NCBI RefSeq assembly: GCF_020010905.1
Contig: NZ_JAGJBY010000001.1
Span: 1,446,001 to 1,510,000 of the forward strand
DNA: 64,000 nt
DNA from: Streptomyces acidiscabies
Lineage (GTDB): Bacteria > Actinomycetota > Actinomycetes > Streptomycetales > Streptomycetaceae
Reading direction: 5' to 3'
In this document: positions 36,187-44,318 of the stretch, piece after piece
How positions within the stretch are numbered: the first letter of the stretch is position 1
Layout of the letters: each line of letters opens with the position of its first letter
Translations under genes and position numbers: made by a program
The notes under the pieces: generated by a model
The model's database searches: none
Told to the model about the DNA's origin: nothing
What the model saw: the letters and a program-made list of their open reading frames with translations, nothing else

Positions 36187-36514
36187 AAAGGCTCATTATT
36201 TTAGCCGTTGTTACAGCACGTATTCACAGCCATCGCCGCGAATATCGAGCGCCTCAGCCGACGGCTGCCGACCGGAGAAGCACCTCCGTCCCGGCCGCCG
36301 ACCGCCTTCCAGAATCACCTGGACCAGCACAGAATTACCCGGCCGAGGTCTTGGCGGTCCGCCAGAGAATGAGTAGACCGCCAAGATCCCCGACAGAGTC
36401 AGCGTCAGGACACACCTGACGGGGCTTCAACTCCGCCGCACATAAATCCCAACATCGGCGTAGCTTGCCCCGACTTCAGAATGCAGAGCGGCGAAGAAAC
36501 CGAGTGGATCTTAA
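36187..36514. other. Non-coding gap with a perfect inverted repeat
   Basis: These 328 bases after the transposase fragment hold no gene I can support. They contain a perfect 10-base inverted repeat, CTTGGCGGTC (36350-36359) and GACCGCCAAG (36376-36385), which could be a terminator for the Imm31 gene or an old element end. Confidence 0.6.
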
Positions 36515-36784
36515 TTACTCGACTCCTTCTTCCGGGTACCTTTCTGCTTGAACCTTGATGGATTCACCGCTGTCCACTTCATCTGGATCGATGTAGCGCC
36601 CGGTTGGCATGAGGACAGACTCTGGGAGCATGGTCGTTTCATCTCCGACGAGGACAGCGTAGATCCTCTCGTCGACTCCTTGACTCTTGCCCAAAATCAC
36701 TCCTGAGGAACCGGCAACTCCGAGTTCTGCGGTGTGGCTGGTTTCGAGAACGGTGACGATTTCATCGAAATTGAACTCCCTCAT
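36515..36784 (-). CDS. Imm31-family immunity protein
   Basis: The protein has 89 residues. The Imm31 layout is clear: an N-terminal FNFDEIVTV strand, GSSGVILGKSQ in the middle (a KOW-like beta-barrel), YAVLVGDETTMLPESVLMPTG near the end, and an acidic tail. It overlaps the stop of the RHS toxin gene by 4 bases (ATGA type), so toxin and antidote are translationally coupled. It presumably blocks the Ntox17-type tail of that toxin. Confidence 0.78.
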   Translation of the reverse strand: MREFNFDEIVTVLETSHTAELGVAGSSGVILGKSQGVDERIYAVLVGDETTMLPESVLMPTGRYIDPDEVDSGESIKVQAERYPEEGVE

Positions 36785-38817
36785 CTATGGGTTACCTCCC
36801 CAAAGGGGTCTACGTTAACGTGGCGATTATCGCGAGAGAGCCAACCGATCTTCTCGCGCCCTTGACGCGACAACTGGACATCCCACTCGAAAGGATGCCC
36901 CTCGGTGCGCGATGGCCCCACTGTCCACTCGTTACCGAATCGGTCAATGTATCCACCGCTACGACCTCGCGGCAAGGGGTTCGCGGGATTGTAGTTCTTC
37001 GGAGGGACATATCGAATGCGACCTTGATTCGGCAGGCCGAATTCATCCCCCGGACCGGCTGCACGCATTCTCGCTTTAACGCTCCAACAGTCGCTATTGT
37101 GAACGAGTACCGGCGTGGCACCGGCGAGTACATAGTACGTGTGCAGTTCGTCGATGGTGAGGTTGTACGTCCGAGCTTTCTTGGTGAACCCCCGGTTCCC
37201 CGTGACGATGACGGTGTAGCCGTCGTCCGTGCGCAGGGTCATGCCCGGTTTGAGGTCGCCAGCCGGTATCCAGTTGTGTTCGGAGGGGGCCCAGAAGGGG
37301 TGCTCGTGGGTGGCGGTGAGGTGTTCGATGCCGTCCAGAGTGGCGATGGAGAGTTCGTTGAAGTATTTGTCGCCTTCGGTACGGATGAGGCGGGTGACTT
37401 CACGGGGGCCGGTTTCACCGGTTTTCGGGTCGGTCGCCAGGACCTTGTCATCGAGTTCTATGTCCTCGATGTCCTTGGTCTTGCCATCGGCCATGAGGAC
37501 ATCGGTTCCGGCAAGGAAGCACTTGCAGGCGCCCTTGATGCCACCACCCATCAATCCGCCTCGCCCCATTCCCAGGGCTGCAACGAACTCATTTCCTATC
37601 TCTATCGAGCGCTCCCACACCCGGGCATCCTGATTGCATTCATCTTCGTGAGCGCGGCAGTAGGTGGCGGCAATTACCTTCGCTCCTGCCACGTCATTCG
37701 GATTTTCGAGGTAGTAGGCGTACGCCTTATTGCAGGCGAGGCGGCCGTAGCAGACTACTTCTGGTTTGTTGAATGCATTGGTCTGGGGGAACCAGTAGCC
37801 GCCTACGGTGTTTGTGAGCTTATTGGTCCCGAAAAGATAGTACTGGCCGGCCACTCGGTCGGCGTCGTCCGATGACGGGGTTGTCGCTGCAATCCAGGGG
37901 CCATCGAAATCGCTGTCGTTTGAGTTTCCCTTGTTTCCGCTTGCGCTACCACTCCTCGCGGTGCCGTTTCCGCGGCCGCTGGAGGCTGCTGGAGCTGGCT
38001 TGGGCGGGTGGTTCTGCTTGACCTCGTCGATGGTGCCGCCGTTGGCGGTGCAGTAGCTGTAGGTGGCGCAGTTGTCGATCTTCAGGCCGGTGGGGTCGCT
38101 GAAGGTGACGGGGTTGTTGCCGGCGTAGCTGTAGCCGTTGAGGGTTTGGGGGTTGGCCGGGTCCAGGATGGGGTCGACGCTGAGGAACTGGCCCGTGGTG
38201 GGGTCGTACTGGCGGGCGCCGATGTGGGTCAGGCCCGTCGTCGCGTCGCGGGTTTTGCCGAGGAAGCCCTTGTCGTTAGGCCAGGGGCCGAAGAGGGGGG
38301 TTCCTCGGTCGGCGCCGAAGGGGGTGGTGTAGCGCTTGGTGAAGGTCTGGGCTGTGTCGGGGTTGAGGGAGAGGGAAGAAGTGCCGTGGTGGTCGCTGGT
38401 GAGGTAGGTGAGTTTGTTGGTGCCGGTCTCGTTTGAACGGAGGGCGTGGCCGGCGTACATGCGCTGCGCCCACACCGTGCCGTCCGCGCGGAGGTGGAGT
38501 TCCGTGGCGCCGGCGTACAGGACGCGTTCGCCGTTCTGGGTGGCGCGGATGAGGAGGGAGTTGTCGGCCGAGTAGAGGTAGTCGGTCGAGGTCCCGTTCT
38601 CGGTGAGCTTGTTCAGTTTGCCTTCGGGGGACCAGGTCAGGGCCTGGGCGCCGCTCTTCCCCGGCCGTTCCACCGTGTTGCCGGTGGTGTCGTACGTGTA
38701 CTTCTTCTGCGGGACCGCGCAGTCCGTACCCGTGGTCGTACCGCTCAGCGTGTGCGGCTGGGCCGTCTTCGTGTAGCAGTACGTCGTCTTCGCGTCGCCG
38801 GAAACCGTCGCGGAGCG
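36781..38817 (-). pseudogene. RHS-core / HINT / Ntox17 toxin, 5'-truncated
   Basis: About 678 codons remain. The order is RHS/YD repeats (YTYDTTGNTVE, LTWSPEGKLNKLTENG), RHS core signature (YLTSDHHGTSSLSL, GARQYDPTTGQFLSVDPI, YAGNNPVTFSDPTGL), a variable linker with several Cys, HINT (CKCFLAGTDVLMADGKTKDI to TPVLVHNS), and an Ntox17-like toxin tail (NQGRIRYVPPKNYNPANPLPRG, FEWDVQLSRQGREKIGW). Intact RHS toxins usually exceed 1,500 residues. The signal, N-terminal trunk and most repeats are gone, and the frame runs into the MFS gene without a start codon. Confidence 0.85.
37096..37529. repeat. HINT direct repeat, copy B
   Basis: This is the partner of the repeat at 35047-35483, 2.05 kb apart and in the same orientation. 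It lies inside the RHS gene just before the Ntox17-like tail. Recombination between the copies would delete the toxin tail, Imm31 and the insertion-sequence fragments. Confidence 0.88.
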
Positions 38818-40280
38818 ATCAGCAGCAGTGCCAAGAACGCGATCACCCCCGCCACCGCCGCCCCGATATACACCGCATGCACCGCATCCGCGACCGCCCG
38901 GCGGATGTGGTCGGGTGTCCCGGCCGACCCCCAGGAGCGGGTGACCGAGTCGAGGTCGCCGCCTCCGCCCAGGCGGGTTGCGAGGACGCCGTTGGCTATC
39001 GCGCCGAAGAGGGAGGCGCCGATTGTCTGGCCCGTCTGGCGGCAGAAGAGGATCGAGGCGGTGGCTGTGCCTCGTTCGCCCCAGGTGACCGTCGACTGGA
39101 CGCCGACGATCAGGGGGAGTTGGAAGAGGCCCAGGGCCGCGCCCAACGCCAGCATCAGGAGCGTCGGTTGCCAGGGGGAGCCTGGGTACGGGAGGAGGGG
39201 GAACGCCAGGAGGATCAGGGCCGCCAGGGCTATGCCCAGGAGCGCCGTGTCGCGGAAACCTATGCGGCGGTAGACGTGTTGGCTGAGCGCCGCCGAGATG
39301 GGCCAGCTCAGGGTCCAGACCGAGAGGACGAAACCGGCGGCCACCGGGCCCAGGCCGAGGACGGATTGCGCGTACGTCGGGAGGAAGACCGTCGGCGCCA
39401 CCATCAGCAACCCCAGTGCGCCCAGCGCCAAGTTGACCGCCGCGATGGGGCGGCGGCGCCACACCCAGCCGGGGATGATCGGTTCGGCGGCGCGGCGTTC
39501 CACGGCCACCACGACCGCCACCAGCGCGAGCCCGGCGCCGAACAGGCCGAGCGAAGGCGCCGAGAGCCAGTTCCAGGCGACGCCGCCCTGGACGAGCGCG
39601 GTCAACAGGACGCCTCCGCAGGCGAATACGGCGAGGGCGCCCGCCCAGTCGACGCGGGCCCGGGGTGCCGACTCCCGTGCGGGCTCGTGGAGATGACGGA
39701 CGATCAGCCACAACGCCACTGCTCCGACAGGGAGGTTGACGAGGAAGATCCACCGCCAGTCGGCGTACGCCGCGAGCAGCCCGCCCACCGCGGGACCCGC
39801 GACCGCCGACACCGCCCACACCGTGGACAACTTCGCCTGGATCTTGGGGCGTTGCTCCAGCGGGTAGAGGTCGGCGGCGAGCGTCTGGACCGTCCCCTGG
39901 AGGGCCCCGCCGCCGAGGCCCTGCACGACGCGGAACGCGATCAGCGCGCCCATGTTCCAGGCGCACGCGCACAGCAGGGAGCCCAGCAGGAACACGGCCG
40001 CGCCGACGACGAGGACCGGCTTGCGGCCGAACGTGTCGGACAGCTTCCCGTACACCGGGAGCGTGACGGTCACCGCGAGCAGGTAGCCGGAGAAGAGCCA
40101 CGAGAAGACCGAGAACCCGCCGAGGTCCCCGACGATCTGGGGGACGGCGGTGGAGACGATCGTGGAGTCCAGCGCGGCCAGCGCCATCGACAGCATGAGC
40201 GCGGCGACCACCGCGCCCCGTCGGTCGGGGGTACTACGACCCTCCGTCGCAGGTATGAGCGGCCGAACACTCCCCGTCAC
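38745..40280 (-). CDS. DHA2-type MFS drug exporter with altered C-terminus
   Basis: The protein has 511 residues from GTG 40280 behind GGAGGG (an ATG-like alternative is at 40310). It has 14 predicted helices and DHA2 motifs: LDSTIVSTAVPQIVGDLG, GKLSDTFGRKPVLVVG (motif A), and AFRVVQGLGGGALQG (motif C region). It probably exports toxic compounds by proton antiport. The last 20 or so residues are a Thr/Arg run read from the inserted RHS sequence (APRRFPATRRRR...), so the natural 3' end has been replaced. The membrane domain is complete. Confidence 0.88.
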   Translation of the reverse strand: MTGSVRPLIPATEGRSTPDRRGAVVAALMLSMALAALDSTIVSTAVPQIVGDLGGFSVFSWLFSGYLLAVTVTLPVYGKLSDTFGRKPVLVVGAAVFLLGSLLCACAWNMGALIAFRVVQGLGGGALQGTVQTLAADLYPLEQRPKIQAKLSTVWAVSAVAGPAVGGLLAAYADWRWIFLVNLPVGAVALWLIVRHLHEPARESAPRARVDWAGALAVFACGGVLLTALVQGGVAWNWLSAPSLGLFGAGLALVAVVVAVERRAAEPIIPGWVWRRRPIAAVNLALGALGLLMVAPTVFLPTYAQSVLGLGPVAAGFVLSVWTLSWPISAALSQHVYRRIGFRDTALLGIALAALILLAFPLLPYPGSPWQPTLLMLALGAALGLFQLPLIVGVQSTVTWGERGTATASILFCRQTGQTIGASLFGAIANGVLATRLGGGGDLDSVTRSWGSAGTPDHIRRAVADAVHAVYIGAAVAGVIAFLALLLIAPRRFPATRRRRTATRRRPSRTR

Positions 40281-40747
40281 AGGCCCTCCACAGTCGCGTG
40301 CCCCTTGCATCTATCCGCCGCCGCCCAGCTTCTCACTTGACCCTCCCGTCGCGGCAGGGTGCAGCCTGGGTGGAGCGGGAGGGTGGAGATAGGCCCGGAA
40401 ACGTCTCCACCCGTCGGTGGACGTCCCCTAGGGGTACCTCCGTACTACGTCTCGGGGAGGGTTCGTCCCGACGGAGGACGAGAGGGCACGGGGTCGGTCC
40501 TTAATCTGGCTTTACGTCGACGGGGGCGACCGGATCACCGGGTACCCCCCTCGTCGGGGGGTGGGGTTAACCCCCCGGGAAGACGGGGTCCGGCCCCAAT
40601 GTGCCGTACCCCTCCCGGGGGACAGACTCAACGTCGTACCGCTCAGGGCCAGTACCGATCAGGGCCGGCCGGCGCGGACCGCCGCGGCAGACGAAGAACG
40701 CGACGGGCACCCGCGTACCAATTGATGACCGACATAGGAGACTTGCC
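40281..40747. promoter_or_regulatory. Divergent control region, MFS / ABC-FtsX
   Basis: The 467-base intergenic region contains a hairpin ACCCCCC-TCGTC-GGGGGGT (40544-40562), directly followed by the palindrome GGGGTTAACCCC (40563-40574). Further upstream are GGGTACCTCCGTACTACG-type elements (40431-40450). The operator-like palindrome suggests regulation of the ABC operon, perhaps by a TetR or cell-envelope regulator. No gene is supported here. Confidence 0.5.
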
Positions 40748-41536
40748 ATGACATCGGCCGTGACCATTCCCCGGCACGGGGGTTCCGGAGGGCGTACGGC
40801 CGTCGCCGCACGGGGGCGGCAGGTCGTGAAGGCGTACGGCTCGGGGGAGACCCGCGTCGTCGCGCTCGACCATGTCGACGTGGACATCGCGCGGGGGGAG
40901 TTCACCGCGATCATGGGTCCCTCGGGGTCCGGGAAGTCCACGCTGATGCACTGCCTCGCCGGGCTCGACACGGTCAGCTCGGGAAAGATCTACCTCGACG
41001 ACACCGAGATCACCGGGCTGAAGGACAAGAAGCTCACCCAACTCCGGCGCGACCGCATCGGGTTCATCTTCCAGGCGTTCAACCTGCTTCCCACGCTCAG
41101 CGCGTTGGAGAACATCACGCTGCCGATGGACATCGCGGGCCGCAAGCCGGACAAGGCGTGGCTGGCGCAGGTCGTCGAGACCGTCGGGCTCGCCGGACGG
41201 CTCAAGCACCGGCCCAACCAGCTCTCCGGCGGCCAGCAGCAACGCGTCGCCGTGGCAAGGGCGTTGGCCGCCCGGCCCGAGATCATCTTCGGCGACGAGC
41301 CGACCGGGAACCTCGACTCCCGTGCGGGCGCCGAGGTGTTGGGCTTCCTGCGCCGGTCCGTCGACGACCTCGGCCAGACCATCGTGATGGTGACGCACGA
41401 TCCCGTAGCCGCGTCGTACGCGGACCGCGTGCTGTACCTCGCCGACGGGCGGATCGTCGACGAGATGATCCGGCCGACCGCCGACACCGTCCTCGACCGC
41501 ATGAAGGACTTCGACGCGCGGGGGCGTACGTCATGA
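40748..41536 (+). CDS. ABC transporter ATP-binding protein (MacB/LolD type)
   Basis: The protein has 262 residues from ATG 40748 behind AGGAG. Walker A is GPSGSGKST, the Q-loop FQAFNLLPTLSALEN, the signature LSGGQQQRVAVARAL, Walker B IIFGDEPTGNLDS, and the H-loop VMVTHD. The insert after the signature and the LDHVDVDIARGEF start place it in the FtsX-partner (LolD/MacB/type 7) class. Its stop overlaps the start of the permease gene (ATGA). Confidence 0.95.
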   Translation: MTSAVTIPRHGGSGGRTAVAARGRQVVKAYGSGETRVVALDHVDVDIARGEFTAIMGPSGSGKSTLMHCLAGLDTVSSGKIYLDDTEITGLKDKKLTQLRRDRIGFIFQAFNLLPTLSALENITLPMDIAGRKPDKAWLAQVVETVGLAGRLKHRPNQLSGGQQQRVAVARALAARPEIIFGDEPTGNLDSRAGAEVLGFLRRSVDDLGQTIVMVTHDPVAASYADRVLYLADGRIVDEMIRPTADTVLDRMKDFDARGRTS

Positions 41537-44115
41537 CCGTCGTGAAGACCTCGATGCGCAACTTCTTCGCGCACAAAGGGCGGATGGCGCTCTCGGCGAT
41601 AGCCGTGCTGCTGTCGGTCGCGTTCGTCTGCGGGACGCTGGTGTTCACGGACACCATGTCCACCACCTTCGACAAGCTGTTCGCGGCGACGTCGTCCGAT
41701 GTGACGGTGAGCCCCAAGGGCGCCTCCGACACCGGCGAGACGAAGTCCGACAACGGCAAGCCGCCGGTCATGCCGGCGTCGGTCGTCGACACCGTCCGCA
41801 CGGCGAAGGGCGTCAAGTCGGCGGAGGGCACGGTGTTTTCGACCTCCGTGACCGTCGTCGACGCCGACAAGGACAACCTCTCGCCGAACGGCGGCGGCCC
41901 GACGATCGTGGGCAGCTGGAACAGCAACGACGCCCGCACCATGAAGATCACCTCGGGTGCGGTGCCCAAGGGCGCCGGCCAGGTGATGGTCGACGAAGAC
42001 ACCGCCGACAAGCACCACTTGAAGCTCGGCGACGAGATCGGCGTCATCAGCGCCCTCGGCACGCACAAGGCGAAGATCTCCGGTGTCGTCGCCTTCCAGG
42101 TCACCAACCCCGGTGCGGCGATCTTCTACTTCGACACGAAGACCGCGCAGGAGACGCTGGTCGGCCGGACCGGTGTCTACACGAACGTCAACGTCACGGC
42201 GGCTGCCGGGTTCAGCGACGAGCAGGTGAAGCAGGGCGTCAACTCCGCGCTCGGCGCTGGTCAGTTCAAGGTGCAGACCGCCAAGGAGACCGCCGACGCC
42301 AACCGCAAGCAGGTCGGCTCCCTCATGGACGTACTCAAGTACGCCATGCTCGGCTTCGCCGGGATCGCCTTCCTCGTCGGCATCTTCCTCATCATCAACA
42401 CGTTCTCGATGCTGGTCGCGCAGCGCACCCGGGAGATCGGGCTCATGCGGGCCATCGGGTCCTCGCGCAAGCAGGTCAACCGGTCGGTGCTGGTCGAGGC
42501 GCTGCTCCTCGGGGTCGTCGGGTCGATCCTGGGCGTGGGGGCCGGGGTCGGGATCGCCGTCGGGCTGATGAAGCTCATGGCCTCGTCCGGGATGAACCTC
42601 TCCACCGACGACCTGACCGTCGCCTGGACCACCCCCGCGATCGGGATCGTCCTCGGGGTCGTCGTCACCGTACTGGCGGCATACCTCCCGGCCCGCCGCG
42701 CGGGCAAGGTCTCGCCGATGGCCGCGCTGCGGGACGCGGGTACCCCTGCGGACGGACGCGCCGGATGGGTACGGGCCCTGATCGGGCTGCTGCTGACTGG
42801 CTCCGGAGGGGTAGCGCTCTACCTCTCAGGTACTGCCGACAAGGCGGGTGAGGGCGCGCTCTGGCTGGGGCTCGGCATCGTCCTGTCCCTCCTGGGGTTC
42901 GTCATCATCGGACCGCTGCTCGCGGGCGGGATCGTACGAGTACTGGGGGTAGTACTTCTGCGGGCCTTCGGTCCCGTGGGGCGCATGGCCGAGCGCAACG
43001 CGCTGCGCAACCCCAGGCGTACGGGGGCTACGGGCGCCGCCCTGATGATCGGGCTCGCGCTGGTCGCCTGCCTCTCCGTCGTCAGCTCCTCCATGGTGGC
43101 CTCCGCGACCTCGGAGCTCGACAAGACCGTCGGCACCGACTTCATCATCCAGGCCGACGGCGGACAGCTCGTCACGCCGCAGGCCGTCGAGGCCGTCAAG
43201 AAGACGCCGGGGCTCAGCCACGTCACCGAGTACAAGTGGACCGAGGCCGACTTCACCACCCCCGACGGCAAGGTCTCCAAGGACACGGCCATCACCGCGG
43301 CCGACCCGACGTACCCCGACGACGTGCGGGGCCAGACCGTCCAGGGCAACCTCAAGGACGCGTACAAGCCGGACTCCATGTCCGTCCACGAGGACTTCGC
43401 CAAGGACCACGGCGTCCGGCTGGGCTCCACGCTGAAGATCGCCTTCAAGGACGGGCGTACGGCGTCCCTGACCGTCCGCGCCATCACCAAGAGCGACGTC
43501 GCCATCGACTCCGGGGCCATGTACACGGCCATCACGACGATGGCGAAGTACGTTCCGGCCGACAAGATGCCGCTCGACACGATCCTCTTCGCGACCGCGC
43601 AGAAGGGGCAGCAGGACGCCGCGTACACCGCGCTCAAGTCGTCCATGCGCGACTATCCGCAGTACAAGGTCCGTGACCAGACCGACTACAAGCAGGCGTT
43701 GAAGGACCAGATCGGCCAACTCCTCAACCTCATCTACGGGTTGCTGGCCCTCGCGATCATCGTCGCCGTCCTCGGCGTGGTGAACACCCTGGCGCTGTCG
43801 GTGGTGGAGCGCACCCGGGAGATCGGCCTCATGCGGGCCATCGGCCTCTCCCGGCGCCAACTCCGCCGCATGATCCGCATGGAGTCGGTCGTGATCGCCC
43901 TCTTCGGTGCTCTGCTGGGCCTCGGGCTGGGCATGGGCTGGGGCGCAACTGCCCAGAAACTCCTGGCACTTCAGGGTCTCGGCGTCCTGGAGATTCCCTG
44001 GCCCACGATCATCGGCGTCTTCATCGGCTCGGCGTTCGTCGGACTCTTCGCCGCACTGATCCCGGCGTTCAGGGCGGGCCGGATGAACGTCCTCAACGCG
44101 ATCGCCACGGACTGA
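41533..44115 (+). CDS. FtsX-like ABC permease, duplicated form
   Basis: The protein has 860 residues. An N-terminal helix and an exterior domain are followed by three helices with VAQRTREIGLMRAIGSSRKQVNRSVL. The whole arrangement repeats in the second half, ending with VERTREIGLMRAIGLSRRQLRRMI. Each FtsX domain thus occurs once per half. Such permeases do mechanotransmission or export lipids or peptides with the upstream ATPase; substrate unknown. A strong terminator lies 50 bases downstream. Confidence 0.93.
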   Translation: MTVVKTSMRNFFAHKGRMALSAIAVLLSVAFVCGTLVFTDTMSTTFDKLFAATSSDVTVSPKGASDTGETKSDNGKPPVMPASVVDTVRTAKGVKSAEGTVFSTSVTVVDADKDNLSPNGGGPTIVGSWNSNDARTMKITSGAVPKGAGQVMVDEDTADKHHLKLGDEIGVISALGTHKAKISGVVAFQVTNPGAAIFYFDTKTAQETLVGRTGVYTNVNVTAAAGFSDEQVKQGVNSALGAGQFKVQTAKETADANRKQVGSLMDVLKYAMLGFAGIAFLVGIFLIINTFSMLVAQRTREIGLMRAIGSSRKQVNRSVLVEALLLGVVGSILGVGAGVGIAVGLMKLMASSGMNLSTDDLTVAWTTPAIGIVLGVVVTVLAAYLPARRAGKVSPMAALRDAGTPADGRAGWVRALIGLLLTGSGGVALYLSGTADKAGEGALWLGLGIVLSLLGFVIIGPLLAGGIVRVLGVVLLRAFGPVGRMAERNALRNPRRTGATGAALMIGLALVACLSVVSSSMVASATSELDKTVGTDFIIQADGGQLVTPQAVEAVKKTPGLSHVTEYKWTEADFTTPDGKVSKDTAITAADPTYPDDVRGQTVQGNLKDAYKPDSMSVHEDFAKDHGVRLGSTLKIAFKDGRTASLTVRAITKSDVAIDSGAMYTAITTMAKYVPADKMPLDTILFATAQKGQQDAAYTALKSSMRDYPQYKVRDQTDYKQALKDQIGQLLNLIYGLLALAIIVAVLGVVNTLALSVVERTREIGLMRAIGLSRRQLRRMIRMESVVIALFGALLGLGLGMGWGATAQKLLALQGLGVLEIPWPTIIGVFIGSAFVGLFAALIPAFRAGRMNVLNAIATD

Positions 44116-44164
44116 TCCGAGAAGGGGGGAACTGGACCACCGCATACGGGGGTTGCGGGGGAAG

Positions 44165-44206
44165 ACCCGGTGCCGGGGAGTCTTGGGGGACTCCTCGGCA
44201 CCGGGT
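44165..44206 (+). terminator. Terminator after the ABC operon (repeat copy 1)
   Basis: An 18-base stem with one mismatch, ACCCGGTGCCGGGGAGTC (44165-44182) with its complement (44189-44206), then TTTTG. The same hairpin recurs at 45905-45946. Confidence 0.9.
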
Positions 44207-44222
44207 TTTGTTCATGTCCGGG
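44165..44222. repeat. Direct repeat left of the ATPase-nuclease gene
   Basis: About 58 bases match 45905-45962 almost exactly (hairpin plus TTCATGTCCG). Beyond this the similarity continues weakly and encodes on the minus strand CPDRLLLTSPRT-stop, a diverged copy of the CPDCLLIASHRT tail of the zinc-ribbon gene at 45952. The left copy is thus terminator plus a gene tail, without the gene. Confidence 0.8.
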
Positions 44223-44318
44223 GGCTCGTGAGCAGCAGGCGGTCAGGGCAGGTGCGGCGGCCGGGACCCTGCCCGTTCGAGACGCCGATTGTCAGTGGGG
44301 TCGGCTAGCGTCTGAGGC

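Noticed and set aside
36787..37875. A 362-codon plus-strand frame across the RHS 3' part
   Set aside because: It is antisense to the clear HINT and Ntox17-like coding sequence. A similar frame occurs antisense to the other HINT copy, so its repetition comes from the direct repeat.
38818..40101. Continuation of the RHS frame upstream of 38817
   Set aside because: It overlaps the MFS exporter in another frame; the translated product is Arg/Pro-rich and not RHS-like, so the RHS part is 5'-truncated.
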